The notes beneath the pieces were generated by a model that was not told the origin of the DNA, did no database searches, and saw only the letters and a program-made list of their open reading frames with translations. Shown one piece after another: positions 22,415 to 30,312 of a stretch of DNA of 43,735 nucleotides; position 1 is the stretch's first letter; every line of letters begins with the position of its first letter. Both the position numbers and the translations under genes were made by a program. Source of the DNA: Collinsella sp. (GTDB lineage: Bacteria; Actinomycetota; Coriobacteriia; Coriobacteriales; Coriobacteriaceae); assembly GCA_019419455.1 (NCBI GenBank), contig DXZW01000022.1:1-43735 (forward strand), given 5' to 3'.

Positions 22415-23710
22415 CTACCGTGGCAGGCGAATCGTAAAGCGGCTGCCGACACCCTCGACCGAGGTCACGCCAATGACACCGCCATGGCTATCGACGATCC
22501 ACTTGGCAATGGCAAGCCCCAGACCCGAGCCCTGCGCGCCGGCATCGCGCGCGTTGTCGGCGCGGTAGAACCGCTCGAACGCGTGGGCTGCGGATTCCTG
22601 GTTCATGCCGATGCCCTCGTCCTCAACGTTTATGTCGATCGTGCCCGCGCCCGCATCCGGCGCCACGCCAAACGTGATGGGCGTGCCCGCGTCCGAATAC
22701 TTGGCGGCATTCTGCACGATTACGCGCAGGGCCTGCTTCACGAGCGCCACGTCGACGGGCGCGTCGCAGCGCGGGTCGCTGACAAGCGCAGCGTCAAAGG
22801 CCAGTCGATACGTGTGCTCGGTATCGATCATCTGCGATTCCTCGCATACCTCGCCGACCAGTGCAGCCAGGTTAGTATTCGCGCGCCGCAGCACGGTGCG
22901 GCCGGCATCGCCGCGTGCCAAAAACAGCAGCTGCTCCACGAGCTCCTGCATGTGCTCGCTTTCGGCCTTGAGGGACGCGATGGATTCCGCCAGCACGTCC
23001 GGGTCGTCTTTGCCCCAGCGGTCGAGCATGTTTACGTAGCCCTGAATCACCGCAATGGGCGTGCGCAGCTCGTGGCTTGCATCGTTGACAAAGCGCATCT
23101 GCTGCAGCTTGGCCTCTTGCATCTGGCGCAGCAGGCGGTTGAGCGCGACCTCGATGCTTGCCAGGTCGGCGTCGCCGGTGGTGACGCTCGGCGAGTCGAC
23201 GCTTGCGCGCTCGATGGCCTGCTCCAGCGTTTCCATCTTGCCGCCGGAGAGCTGCATACGGCCGAGCTCGTCCACGCGCAAGGCCAGGTCGTTGAGCGGC
23301 GCCATGGTGCGGCGCACGCGCCTCGTGCCGCCGAGCATGTTGAGCACGCTGATGACCTGCCAACCCACAACGACAAGGTAGAGAGGCCATAGCGTGACGA
23401 GGTCCTGCGTGAGGGGGAAGGTCTTGCTGGTACGCGCAAGCTCGACGGTATAGGTGAGCGTTGTCAGGTCCCAGCCGCGCGCGGGCGTCAGCGACATGCC
23501 GTGAACGGTGGCGCCGGGAATCCAGCCTGCAGTAAACGCGCTGTCGGGCAGCGTCTGGTTGTATCCATAGACGAGGATCGCTGCCGCAATCACCATCAGC
23601 AGCAGATCGAGCCAGACGTAGCTCATCAAGCGGCGCCACATATAGCCCCAGTTGATGGCGCGGGCGATGGAGGTGACGCGCTTGGCCTCGGTGTTACGCG
23701 CGGCAGACAT
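22415..23710 (-). CDS. Sensor histidine kinase
   Basis: The 431-residue kinase has membrane helices at about 31-49 and 108-126 around a 58-residue outer loop, a HAMP-like segment, a HisKA domain with the phospho-acceptor His213 in NDASHELRTPIAV, and an HATPase_c domain with N-box VIVQNAAKYSD, EDEGIGM and GSGLGLAIAKW. It pairs with the response regulator, whose stop it overlaps: its ATG at 23710 is 17 bases inside the upstream gene in another frame. The short outer loop gives no clue to the signal. Longer frame starts further upstream would lie inside the regulator and are rejected. Confidence 0.94.
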   Translation of the reverse strand: MSAARNTEAKRVTSIARAINWGYMWRRLMSYVWLDLLLMVIAAAILVYGYNQTLPDSAFTAGWIPGATVHGMSLTPARGWDLTTLTYTVELARTSKTFPLTQDLVTLWPLYLVVVGWQVISVLNMLGGTRRVRRTMAPLNDLALRVDELGRMQLSGGKMETLEQAIERASVDSPSVTTGDADLASIEVALNRLLRQMQEAKLQQMRFVNDASHELRTPIAVIQGYVNMLDRWGKDDPDVLAESIASLKAESEHMQELVEQLLFLARGDAGRTVLRRANTNLAALVGEVCEESQMIDTEHTYRLAFDAALVSDPRCDAPVDVALVKQALRVIVQNAAKYSDAGTPITFGVAPDAGAGTIDINVEDEGIGMNQESAAHAFERFYRADNARDAGAQGSGLGLAIAKWIVDSHGGVIGVTSVEGVGSRFTIRLPR

Positions 23711-24479
23711 AGCCCACCCCGCGCACGGTCTGGATGATGCGGGCGCTGCCGGCGTCTTCGATCTTGGCGCGCAGGTGCGCAATGTGCACGTCGACGTTGT
23801 TGGTGTCGCCCACGTATTCGTAGCCCAGCGCTTCGTGCGCGATGCGCTCGCGCGTGAGCACGGTGCCGGCATGCGCCATAAGCAGGGCGAGAACGTCGAA
23901 CTCGCGGGCAGTCAGCACGATGGGCGAGCCGCCGACCGTGACTTCGCGGCGGTCGAGATCGAGTACGACCGAGCTCACGGCGAGCGTGGCGGGGGAGGGC
24001 GAAGTGGAAGCCTGGGTCGAGTCGCTGACCGAGGGTATCGCAGCGGCGCCGACACCCGCGCCACCTGCCGCGCCCGCCCCAGTCCCGGCGCCGCCAACGC
24101 CCGAAGCCGCCCGCACGGCCTCCGAGCGCTTCAGCGCCACGCGGATCCGTGCGAACAGCTCCTCGATCGCAAACGGCTTGGTCAGGTAGTCGTCGGCGCC
24201 GGCATCGAGCCCGGCAACCTTATCCATCACGGCATCGCGCGCGGTGACCATGATCACCGGCACGTCCTTGTGCTTGCGGACACGCCGCAGGACCTCCATG
24301 CCGTTGAGCTGCGGCAACAGCACATCGAGCAGAATCAGATCGTAGTCGCGCTCCAGTGCCAGGTCCACGGCGGTGCGGCCGTCGGCGGCGTGCTCCACCT
24401 GGTAGCCCTCGTGCTCCAGCTCGAGCGTCACAAAGCGGGCGATTTTCTCCTCGTCCTCTACGATCAGGATCCGTGCCAT
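23694..24479 (-). CDS. OmpR-family response regulator
   Basis: The 261-residue regulator has a receiver domain (acidic pocket Glu8/Asp9, phospho-acceptor Asp52 in ILLDVLLPQ, Thr79, Lys101 in TKPFA) and a C-terminal winged helix with RREVTVGGSPIVLTAREFDVL and TNNVDVHIAHLRAKIE. Between them is an unusually long linker of about 45 residues, nearly all Gly, Ala, Ser and Thr, twice or more the usual length. It is transcribed with the kinase, with a 17-base overlap. The DUF4342 gene lies 18 bases upstream on the same strand and may share the transcript. Confidence 0.95.
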   Translation of the reverse strand: MARILIVEDEEKIARFVTLELEHEGYQVEHAADGRTAVDLALERDYDLILLDVLLPQLNGMEVLRRVRKHKDVPVIMVTARDAVMDKVAGLDAGADDYLTKPFAIEELFARIRVALKRSEAVRAASGVGGAGTGAGAAGGAGVGAAAIPSVSDSTQASTSPSPATLAVSSVVLDLDRREVTVGGSPIVLTAREFDVLALLMAHAGTVLTRERIAHEALGYEYVGDTNNVDVHIAHLRAKIEDAGSARIIQTVRGVGYVCRA

Positions 24480-24497
24480 GCGTGCCCCCGTCTGCGA

Positions 24498-25040
24498 TTA
24501 CTTGTCGTCGTTCAGATTTTGTTTGATGTCGTCCGCGGCATCGGCGGCGTGATTCATAAGGTTGTTGATGCTGCCGGGCACGTCGCCGTCGCTGTCGATG
24601 CGGTAGCGCATGCCAAAGAACAGACCAATCAGCATCAGCCATATCGTGGCGCCCCAGGCAAACAGCGCGACGATGGGGATCAGGATGGGGATGTTGAGGA
24701 TGATCGCATCGCGGCGCGTGGCGATAAACTTGGTGTCCAGGCTCAGGCGGAAGAGCTTTTTGAGGTACTCCCACACGCTGTCCATCTTCTTGGAGAAGTC
24801 GGTCTTTTCGCTCGACTTTTCGTAGGCGGCCTGCGCGGCGACCATCTCGGCCGAGGGCTCATCGACTGGCGCGGACTCGGTGGCGGCGTGCGCCGACGTG
24901 GTCTGGGTCTTGCCCTGCGACTCGAGCCAAATGATGGCATCCAAGACGTTACCGTCGGCGGCGTCGAGCGCGGCCTTGGCATCGGTGTAGCTCACGTTGC
25001 ACTTGGTGCGGATGGTTTCAACTTTTTCGAGGTCGTCCAT
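24498..25040 (-). CDS. DUF4342-like protein with N-terminal UBA-like domain
   Basis: The 180 residues begin with a UBA/EF-Ts-like helical domain (about 5-43: VETIRTKCNVSYTDAKAAL, GNVLDAIIWLE), then a low-complexity link. After that is a basic patch (WEYLKKLFRLSLDTKFIATRR) and two hydrophobic segments around 115-148 (IILNIPILIPIVALFAW and TIWLMLIGLFFGM), ending in an acidic tail. This fits the DUF4342 family of unknown function. It sits immediately upstream of a two-component system on the same strand, so it could take part in the same membrane response. Confidence 0.85.
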   Translation of the reverse strand: MDDLEKVETIRTKCNVSYTDAKAALDAADGNVLDAIIWLESQGKTQTTSAHAATESAPVDEPSAEMVAAQAAYEKSSEKTDFSKKMDSVWEYLKKLFRLSLDTKFIATRRDAIILNIPILIPIVALFAWGATIWLMLIGLFFGMRYRIDSDGDVPGSINNLMNHAADAADDIKQNLNDDK

Positions 25041-25443
25041 GACCTGTCCTTTCGTTCGATGGGCGCGACGCCGGGCGATCTGCCCGGGCGCGAGCGTTGC
25101 GTTCGGCGGCCTGCGTTGCGCGGTGCCGCCCCGCCCTTGGTCGAACTCTATAGTGCAGGTTATAGATTAAGCGATTCTTGAGCCAAGATTAATAGTGGAT
25201 GAGTTTTTGGGTGGCGGTGGGAGGGGCCGACTTTCTGGGCAAGCTGCGCGGGTCACGGCGCGGGCGCTCGCGCAGGGCACTCAGGGCCCGAGCGCAAATT
25301 TGTGTCCGCACGGCGAGATATACTTTTAACCATGTTGAGGGGCGTGGTGGGCAAGGTCGCCCGGCGCCCGCGAAATCAGAGGGTCCGCAGCGGCGCGTGG
25401 GCGCAAGCAGGCGGAGACCTCGATGCAGATAAGGGGACCATAC
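25041..25443. other. Divergent intergenic region
   Basis: The 403 bases separate the DUF4342 gene from the PPP phosphatase. A TATACT box lies at 25319-25324, about 100 bases before the phosphatase. An inverted repeat GGGCGCTCG/CGAGCGC is at about 25263-25294. I see no credible gene, although GC-rich frames run through it on both strands. Confidence 0.4.
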
Positions 25444-26205
25444 GTGCATATTTACGCTATGAGTGACATTCACGGATGTCTGGATGCTTTTAGGGCAGCG
25501 CTCTCCACCATCGACCTCGATGCCCGGGATTCCAAGCTGGTCCTGCTTGGCGACTACTGCGACCGCGGCCCCGACTCGCTCGGCGTCTTTGAACTCATCA
25601 TGGGCCTGCAAAAGCGGTACGGCGATCGCGTCGTAGCGCTGCGCGGCAACCACGAGGAGATGTTCCTCGAGTACGTTGACGAGGTGAACGATCTCAATTT
25701 CACGCAGGCATGGATACTCGCCGACAGTAATTTGGCAACGGCCAAGAGCTTCTTAGACGCCGAGGCATTCAAGCATGTTAAGCACCTTTTGAGGCTCAGG
25801 GAGTTCGAGGACGCCTACGCTTTTACGGTTGAGCGCATAAAGGCCGAGCACGCGGACATAATCGCGTGGGTCCGCAAACTCCCTTACTTTTACGAGAGTC
25901 CCTTCGGCCAGGTCTTTGTGCATGCCGGCATTGATGAGGGGGCTGGGGAGTACTGGAAGCTTGGCACGTCTGACGAGTCATTTACCATGATGCCGCCCGA
26001 TTACGTGGGGCGCAAGTTCTATCTGGATGTTATCGCCGGACACATCAATACCGAGGCCGTCTCGGGCATCGCAGGCTACCGCGGTATCTGGCATGACGGG
26101 GCCAGCCATTACTACATTGACGGGAACGTCATGGAGCACGGCGAGGTCGCAGTGCTGAGCTACGATTCGGAAACGGGGAAGTATGGCGGCCCCGGGTTGG
26201 AGTAG
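25444..26205 (+). CDS. PPP-family metallophosphatase (serine/threonine phosphatase-like)
   Basis: The 253-residue protein shows the PPP metal-site series: SDIHGC (7-12), GDYCDRGPDS (36-45), GNHEEM (68-73), VHAGID and AGHINTE. Bacterial members act as protein phosphatases or as diadenosine-tetraphosphate-type hydrolases. I prefer the GTG at 25444: AAGGGG at 25431-25436 fits it, and HIYAMSDIHG is a typical start. The ATG at 25423 would add seven residues. The last 48 codons are repeated, diverged, at 27876-28021. A hairpin GGAAGCACC/GGTGCTTCC (26287-26310) follows the gene. Confidence 0.88.
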   Translation: MHIYAMSDIHGCLDAFRAALSTIDLDARDSKLVLLGDYCDRGPDSLGVFELIMGLQKRYGDRVVALRGNHEEMFLEYVDEVNDLNFTQAWILADSNLATAKSFLDAEAFKHVKHLLRLREFEDAYAFTVERIKAEHADIIAWVRKLPYFYESPFGQVFVHAGIDEGAGEYWKLGTSDESFTMMPPDYVGRKFYLDVIAGHINTEAVSGIAGYRGIWHDGASHYYIDGNVMEHGEVAVLSYDSETGKYGGPGLE

Positions 26206-26589
26206 GCTGGCGGGCGATTGGCTCGCGGATTGTCTGTGTGGGCTCGATTCGGGGCTTGGGCTGCGCCTTTGACGTTAACGGGATGTGGAAGCACCGAGAG
26301 GGGTGCTTCCGCGGAAACGATCGTCGGGGCTTCTTTTACCCAGTGACATAAGGCTTTTATTTGGCTAGCTTTTTGGTCAACTCGACCATCGCGTCCTTTA
26401 TCCAGGTCATCGAGGCATCGGAGGTGTAGTCTCTGCCCTTAATGACGTTTAGTGAGAGGCTGCTTTGCAAGCTGAAGGTTGCAAGCTGCAAACTGAAGAA
26501 AGGTTTTAGTTTAGATGAAATTAAAAAAAGAACTACGCTAACTTATAATTATGGAACTGTGAGAGGCATCTGAAAAAGGTGGCTATAAG
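26206..26589. other. Intergenic region with possible gene remnant
   Basis: After the phosphatase and its hairpin, base composition falls toward AT. On the minus strand a frame ending at the TTA-read stop (26357-26359) reads VIKGRDYTSDASMTW and then IKDAMVELTKKLAK, which looks like the C-terminus of a real protein. It soon runs into low-complexity sequence and has no start, so it may be a leftover 3' end. TTGCAAGCTGAAGG and similar runs repeat around 26465-26500. Confidence 0.4.
26357..26455 (-). pseudogene. Possible C-terminal remnant of an unknown gene
   Basis: The last 32 codons (ending ELTKKLAK) are plausible protein with amphipathic helical character, but no start or upstream coding signal is found, and the sequence beyond 26456 becomes repetitive. 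The family is not recognised. It may mark the boundary of inserted DNA. Confidence 0.3.
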
Positions 26590-26766
26590 ATGGATGACAA
26601 GCGTATTTTAATCATTAACGGCAAGACCGAGGACCAGATAATCGAGCAAATTATCGGTCTAGTGAATGATGATGATGAGCTAGGAGACATTCTAAAATCA
26701 TATGAGGAGTCTCCTGGACTTAACGAATTAATAGAGAACATGTCTGCCTTCTTCACCGTTCAATAG
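26590..26766 (+). CDS. Small acidic protein of 58 residues, unknown
   Basis: The frame starts MDDKRILIINGKTEDQ and ends NMSAFFTVQ. An AAAGGTGG site lies about 10 bases upstream of the ATG at 26590. The product is strongly acidic, with no cysteine, signal or membrane segment. It opens a run of three small AT-rich genes unlike the surrounding GC-rich DNA, suggesting recent transfer. No family is recognised. Confidence 0.6.
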   Translation: MDDKRILIINGKTEDQIIEQIIGLVNDDDELGDILKSYEESPGLNELIENMSAFFTVQ

Positions 26767-26884
26767 AAAATTGCTTTTATGCGTAGGCCAGGGATAAAGC
26801 TGGTGCCAGCTTGGGGCAAGAACGATGAATTGTTTTCCCGCACAATGTCAAAGGCGTTGATTATAAATTGAAGGTGCAAATCAA

Positions 26885-27295
26885 ATGAAGATTAAGGAAT
26901 TTGGCTCTCATATTATTGATATGTATGCTGGTGGTTTTGAAGAGGATGTATTGAATACAGAATTTTCAAAATCTGGTTTTGAAGAGTTCCATAAAAATCA
27001 CGGTAATAAATACCTATTGGCTTATTTAATTGATAGTACTGATGGCGATCAAATTATTACAGCTTTTGATATGTCTGGTACGTTTCCAGATGATGATAAT
27101 AATGGTTTGATGACAATCTATACTCCTACTGGAGCTTATGCTATTGGACCTGCAAAGAAGAGAAACATCTCTGCTGAACGTACTGTTGAAGTCGTAATTT
27201 GGGTCACTCATATATTTGATTATATAAATTTCTTTGAAAATAATGTTGACGTAAAACCATTGTACAAGAGGGACGTATTGTATGAAGAGGATTAA
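26885..27295 (+). CDS. Unknown AT-rich 136-residue protein
   Basis: Not recognised. It begins MKIKEFGSHIIDMYAGGF, is acidic (SGTFPDDDNNGL), and has a more hydrophobic end (VEVVIWVTHIFDYINFF). GAAGGTG is upstream of the ATG. Base composition is far lower in GC than the window. It overlaps the next gene by 14 bases, so the two are probably expressed together. Paired small acidic genes of this kind occur as immunity or accessory proteins in mobile DNA, but nothing here proves it. Confidence 0.75.
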   Translation: MKIKEFGSHIIDMYAGGFEEDVLNTEFSKSGFEEFHKNHGNKYLLAYLIDSTDGDQIITAFDMSGTFPDDDNNGLMTIYTPTGAYAIGPAKKRNISAERTVEVVIWVTHIFDYINFFENNVDVKPLYKRDVLYEED

Positions 27296-27488
27296 TATCG
27301 CAATCGATGACAGGACTGGAAAGTATTTCGTTCCTGACGATTCACCAAATGATGATTATTACTATGATGAAGATGAGCAGTTCATCTCAAATCGTAAAGA
27401 TTTTAAAACAATAGATAGTTTCATTTATTATTCAAAATCTGTGAAACAGTATCTTGCAAATGGTTCGGTGCCGGAAAGAATTTATTAA
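27282..27488 (+). CDS. Unknown AT-rich 68-residue acidic protein
   Basis: Not recognised. The protein starts MKRINIAIDDRTGKYF, then has a very acidic Tyr/Asp run (DDYYYDEDEQF) and ends NGSVPERIY. GAGGGA lies eight bases upstream of its ATG, inside the end of the preceding gene. The Asp-Tyr-rich composition resembles DNA-mimic or immunity-type proteins only in a general way. Confidence 0.7.
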   Translation: MKRINIAIDDRTGKYFVPDDSPNDDYYYDEDEQFISNRKDFKTIDSFIYYSKSVKQYLANGSVPERIY

Positions 27489-27875
27489 CCGGTTTGTTTG
27501 ATTACTAGCTATATCGGCACTGCGATTCACAATACGGCATTGCCAAAGAACGCCTTCCTCGGAAGGCGCGGCTACGCACGGGTCAACGAGCGCGAGTGCG
27601 TTACCGGTCCCGCGTGTGCGAGGAATAGGAGTTGAACGATATGATTGCGTCGCAGCGCGGGGATGATTTCACGCGCTGCGACGCAATCTCAGTTGTGCGT
27701 TTGCGGCAAACTGCCAATCAGCATATTTGTGAATATAACCGCAGTACACCCCGATCTTCGAAGCGGGACACGACGACAGCCTTTCATACTCATCGAGCAT
27801 TGAGCGCAGCTTCGTGTGTTCAATGCTCGATCTTCCTCTCGACTAGCGAATCGACGTCAGTGGTCGTGACTTTGT
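27489..27875. other. Intergenic region with two strong hairpins
   Basis: A perfect 17-bp stem occurs at 27643-27659 with 27672-27688 (GATTGCGTCGCAGCGCG) and a 12-bp stem at 27792-27803 with 27820-27831 (ATCGAGCATTGA). Neither has a T-run. Composition returns to high GC. A frame 27507-27629 reads GRRGYARVNERECV and may be a leftover gene end, unidentified. Confidence 0.5.
27643..27688. repeat. Perfect 17-bp stem hairpin
   Basis: Arms 27643-27659 and 27672-27688 are exact inverted copies around the loop GGGATGATTTCA. It lies between the small AT-rich genes and the phosphatase fragment. Confidence 0.8.
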
Positions 27876-28021
27876 TCTCGGGCATCGCAGGCTACCGCGG
27901 CGTCTGGCATGACGGAGCCAGCCATTACTGCATTGACGGGAACGTAGTTCAGCACGGCGAGGTCGTCGTGCTGAACTACGATTCGGAGACGGAGAAGTAC
28001 AGCGGGCAAGGGCTGGGATAG
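27876..28021 (+). pseudogene. Diverged 3' fragment of a PPP phosphatase gene
   Basis: These 146 bases, up to the TAG, align without gaps to the last 146 bases of the phosphatase gene at 25444-26205. They read SGIAGYRGVWHDGASHY against SGIAGYRGIWHDGASHY, with roughly 25 base changes. The frame upstream of 27876 has no phosphatase motifs, so the front of this paralogue has been lost or replaced. The two copies bracket the AT-rich genes at 26590-27488. Confidence 0.8.
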
Positions 28022-28032
28022 GTCTGATTGCT

Positions 28033-28725
28033 TTACGGCCTGCGCAGCGCTGTCTCAAGCCATTTGTTCATTGCTGGAGCCTTGTATCTTCTGATCATTT
28101 TTCCTTCCTTTGTATTAAAGTGAAGTTCGGGTTTGCCAGAGGTGCCGCGGTAAAACTGCAGTTCATCAGCATTTAAGTCTATCGTGTCCCATTTTTTAAT
28201 ATATTGATACAGGCAATGGTATTCGTACTGTTCGTTGCTTAAAGCATGGGCGACGTCAAGGAGCGCAAGCACGGAGATGAGCACGTGCCACTGTTGATCT
28301 AAAACTTCTTTACCATTCTCGTCTTCAGTAAAGGGGTCAAAGGCGTCGAGTTCAGCAACCGCATCTTTGTCAAAGTAAAAGTTGTAATGTCGCTGATCGT
28401 CGGTGCGGCACTTGAGCACAAGGTAGAAAACGGCATCGTCTGCTGATGCCTCCTTTATGCCGCTGTTTTTGCACCATTCATCCCATCTGTCTTCTTTAAG
28501 GGCAGATTCCATTTCTTTAAGCTTATTTTCATTTAGTTTATTTAGCTCACGTACGGTTTCGCCCAGCTTATAGGCTGGGTCACTATGAGGACTGTCTTCG
28601 GAAATATTTTTGCAAGGATTGTTGCACCATCCAATAAAGTTCTTGATGTCAATCTTCTCAGTGCTGTGGGAACGGTTGAAAAAGTCCTGGATATCGTTCA
28701 AATCGGCAAGCTGGGTTTCGTCCAT
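28033..28725 (-). CDS. Unknown 230-residue protein
   Basis: Not recognised. It starts MDETQLADLNDIQDFFNRS, is acidic and helical in the first half (ETVRELNKLNENKLKEME), has FYLVLKCRTDD and HVLISVLALLDVAHAL in the middle, and ends basic (MIRRYKAPAMNKWLE). No signal or membrane segment is obvious. GGAAGGAA lies upstream of the minus-strand ATG. It is convergent with the phosphatase fragment and part of the accessory stretch; an effector or immunity role is conceivable but unsupported. Confidence 0.75.
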   Translation of the reverse strand: MDETQLADLNDIQDFFNRSHSTEKIDIKNFIGWCNNPCKNISEDSPHSDPAYKLGETVRELNKLNENKLKEMESALKEDRWDEWCKNSGIKEASADDAVFYLVLKCRTDDQRHYNFYFDKDAVAELDAFDPFTEDENGKEVLDQQWHVLISVLALLDVAHALSNEQYEYHCLYQYIKKWDTIDLNADELQFYRGTSGKPELHFNTKEGKMIRRYKAPAMNKWLETALRRP

Positions 28726-28856
28726 ATCTGGATTCCTTCCTCATTAGGAGACATGTCTCATTATAGGCACGCTTGCGGTCGTAGCGGCTAGGGGTGCCAG
28801 TGCTAGTGAGGGTTCCAGAGAAGGAAGCGGCGCACCCTCGGAACAGCCAGGAATCA

Positions 28857-29035
28857 AGGTCTAATACTTTTCCCGAGAAGTGAACGAGCCAAAACGGACC
28901 CCCGAAGCATCGACACTTTAAGGGCATCGTTTCCTGCGGTTTCGATACTGGAATCCTGCGATTTTGCCGTCGAAAAATGCGGCTGCTTCGGGGTCTAAAA
29001 ATAGGCGTTCACTTCTCGGGAAAAGTAGTAGACCT
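28857..29035. mobile_element. MITE-like element with 30-bp terminal inverted repeats
   Basis: The left arm 28857-28886 (AGGTCTAATACTTTTCCCGA...) and the right arm 29006-29035 are inverted copies with 29 of 30 bases matching. A second inner inverted pair, CCCCGAAGCA and TGCTTCGGGG, continues the fold. The 179-base block has no coding capacity. No clear target duplication is visible at its edges. Confidence 0.75.
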
Positions 29036-29122
29036 GGATAGCGGGTGATGTTGAGCCAGTAGCAAACCGGCGCTAAAAATGAGATAAGTAAGGTGCACCG
29101 ATTATATGGAATCAAAAGCACG

Positions 29123-29150
29123 TTGCAAAAGTATGAAAATATCCTACAAT
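29123..29150 (+). promoter_or_regulatory. Promoter of the AbiEi-like gene, apparently leaderless
   Basis: TTGCAA (29123-29128) and TACAAT (29145-29150) are spaced by 16 bases. The ATG at 29157 lies 7 bases after the -10 box, where transcription should begin, and there is no ribosome-binding site before it. Confidence 0.6.
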
Positions 29151-29156
29151 TGCGAC

Positions 29157-29780
29157 ATGAAGTACTTTAGCAACATAACGGCGATAAGCGAGCTTTCCGA
29201 GAGCGAGGGCGTGTTCACCACAGCCCAGGCAGCTCGCATGGACATCTCTCGAGATGCGCTGGCACACTCATGGCGTGCGGGGCGTCTTGAACGGATATGC
29301 CACGGCGCCTACCGGATGTCTGGAACACAGCGCCGAGACACCGACGAGCTCAACGCTTTTTGGAAGCTCACCAATCCCTCCCTTTGCGCGTGGGAGAGAA
29401 AGCGCCAGTGGGACGGCATTGCAGTGAGCGGTACGACTGCGGCGAACCTGCAGCAAATGGGCGATTTCTACCTGTCCCCCTACAGGATGACCGCGCCCGC
29501 GCGTATCAATACAAGAAACGAATCCCTTTCTTTTGTAAAGCGCGAGATCGCCGAGCAGGACATCGTTTGGCTCGACGGCCTGCCGATAACTAAACCCGAG
29601 CGCACGCTTGTAGATCTTTGCCTCGATTGCGAAGACCCCTCATTAATTATCGATGCCTACAACGATGCGCTTGGGCGAGGGCTCGATATACAGCGGCTGA
29701 AAGAACTCTTAAAGGAGAACTCTAAAACCGCCAAACGACGCGAGCTAATGAGGCCTTTGCTGATGGTACTGAACGGGTAA
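29157..29780 (+). CDS. AbiEi-like transcriptional regulator (type IV antitoxin family)
   Basis: The 207-residue protein has the N-terminal winged helix of AbiEi antitoxins: GVFTTAQAARMDISRDAL, WRAGRLERICHGAYRM, and then DGLPITKPERTLVDLCLD, the typical conserved segment, followed by NDALGRGLDIQRLKELL. AbiEi represses its own promoter and opposes the nucleotidyltransferase toxin AbiEii; no AbiEii gene follows, so it is an orphan here. The start at 29157 is chosen because of the promoter spacing; frames from 29106 or 29133 are possible. The Nudix gene follows after 97 bases. Confidence 0.85.
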   Translation: MKYFSNITAISELSESEGVFTTAQAARMDISRDALAHSWRAGRLERICHGAYRMSGTQRRDTDELNAFWKLTNPSLCAWERKRQWDGIAVSGTTAANLQQMGDFYLSPYRMTAPARINTRNESLSFVKREIAEQDIVWLDGLPITKPERTLVDLCLDCEDPSLIIDAYNDALGRGLDIQRLKELLKENSKTAKRRELMRPLLMVLNG

Positions 29781-29833
29781 TGCGAATAAACATGCAGTCT
29801 CTAACAGCGTTCCGTCACGCGGATCTTTGTTGA

Positions 29834-29870
29834 TCACCTATACTGGTTGAGCTCAACTGGAGAGGTGATA
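29834..29870 (+). promoter_or_regulatory. Palindromic operator-like site before the Nudix gene
   Basis: TCACCT at the left and AGGTGA at the right enclose the palindrome GGTTGAGCTCAA, and TATACT overlaps the left half. The right arm also forms the ribosome-binding site GAGAGGTGA of the Nudix gene, so folding or protein binding could affect both transcription and translation. Confidence 0.4.
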
Positions 29871-29877
29871 ACTAGTT

Positions 29878-30273
29878 ATGAAATCAATCAATGTTGCAGC
29901 AGCGATTATTCAGAAGGACGGGAAAATCCTGAGCTGCCAGCGCGGCTATGGCGAGTTTAAAGACGGCTGGGAGTTTCCGGGCGGAAAGCTCGAGCCGGGC
30001 GAGACCGGCGAGCAGGCAATCGTGCGCGAGATTCAGGAAGAGCTCGAGGTCACGATCGGTAACCTCGACTATCTTTGCACGGTCGAACACGATTACGAGA
30101 CGTTCCACCTGTCGATGCAGTGCTACCTAGCTAACATCCTTTCGGGGGAGTTCAAAGAGCACGCTCATGAGGACATGAAGTGGCTCGATACCAATAACCT
30201 TTGGGATGTCGATTGGCTTCCAGCGGACGTTAAAGTCGTTAGGGAGCTCGAAAAGAAGCTCGGGCTTAAGTAA
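29878..30273 (+). CDS. MutT-like Nudix hydrolase
   Basis: The 131-residue protein has a complete Nudix box at about 35-57 (GGKLEPGETGEQ, then REIQEEL). It belongs to the 8-oxo-dGTP / (deoxy)nucleoside triphosphate pyrophosphohydrolase group. It converges on the PLD-helicase-DUF3427 gene, with a shared terminator between them. Nudix genes of this type are repeatedly found next to DUF3427 helicases as I recall, so it may belong with that gene rather than being a general housekeeping MutT. Confidence 0.92.
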   Translation: MKSINVAAAIIQKDGKILSCQRGYGEFKDGWEFPGGKLEPGETGEQAIVREIQEELEVTIGNLDYLCTVEHDYETFHLSMQCYLANILSGEFKEHAHEDMKWLDTNNLWDVDWLPADVKVVRELEKKLGLK

Positions 30274-30274
30274 G

Positions 30275-30311
30275 AAAGGGGCGGGCGCTACATGGTGCCT
30301 CGCCCCTTTTT
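30275..30311. terminator. Bidirectional terminator
   Basis: AAAGGGGCG (30275-30283) pairs with CGCCCCTTT (30301-30309) and T-runs follow on both strands. It separates the Nudix gene from the convergent helicase gene. Confidence 0.85.
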
Positions 30312-30312
30312 G

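Noticed and set aside
25041..25443. Structured non-coding RNA upstream of the PPP phosphatase
   Set aside because: Only one short inverted repeat and a -10-like box are visible, which is not enough to support an RNA gene.
27632..27875. Front part of a 129-residue frame that ends in the phosphatase fragment
   Set aside because: It reads through two hairpins and has no phosphatase motifs; only the last 48 codons are homologous.
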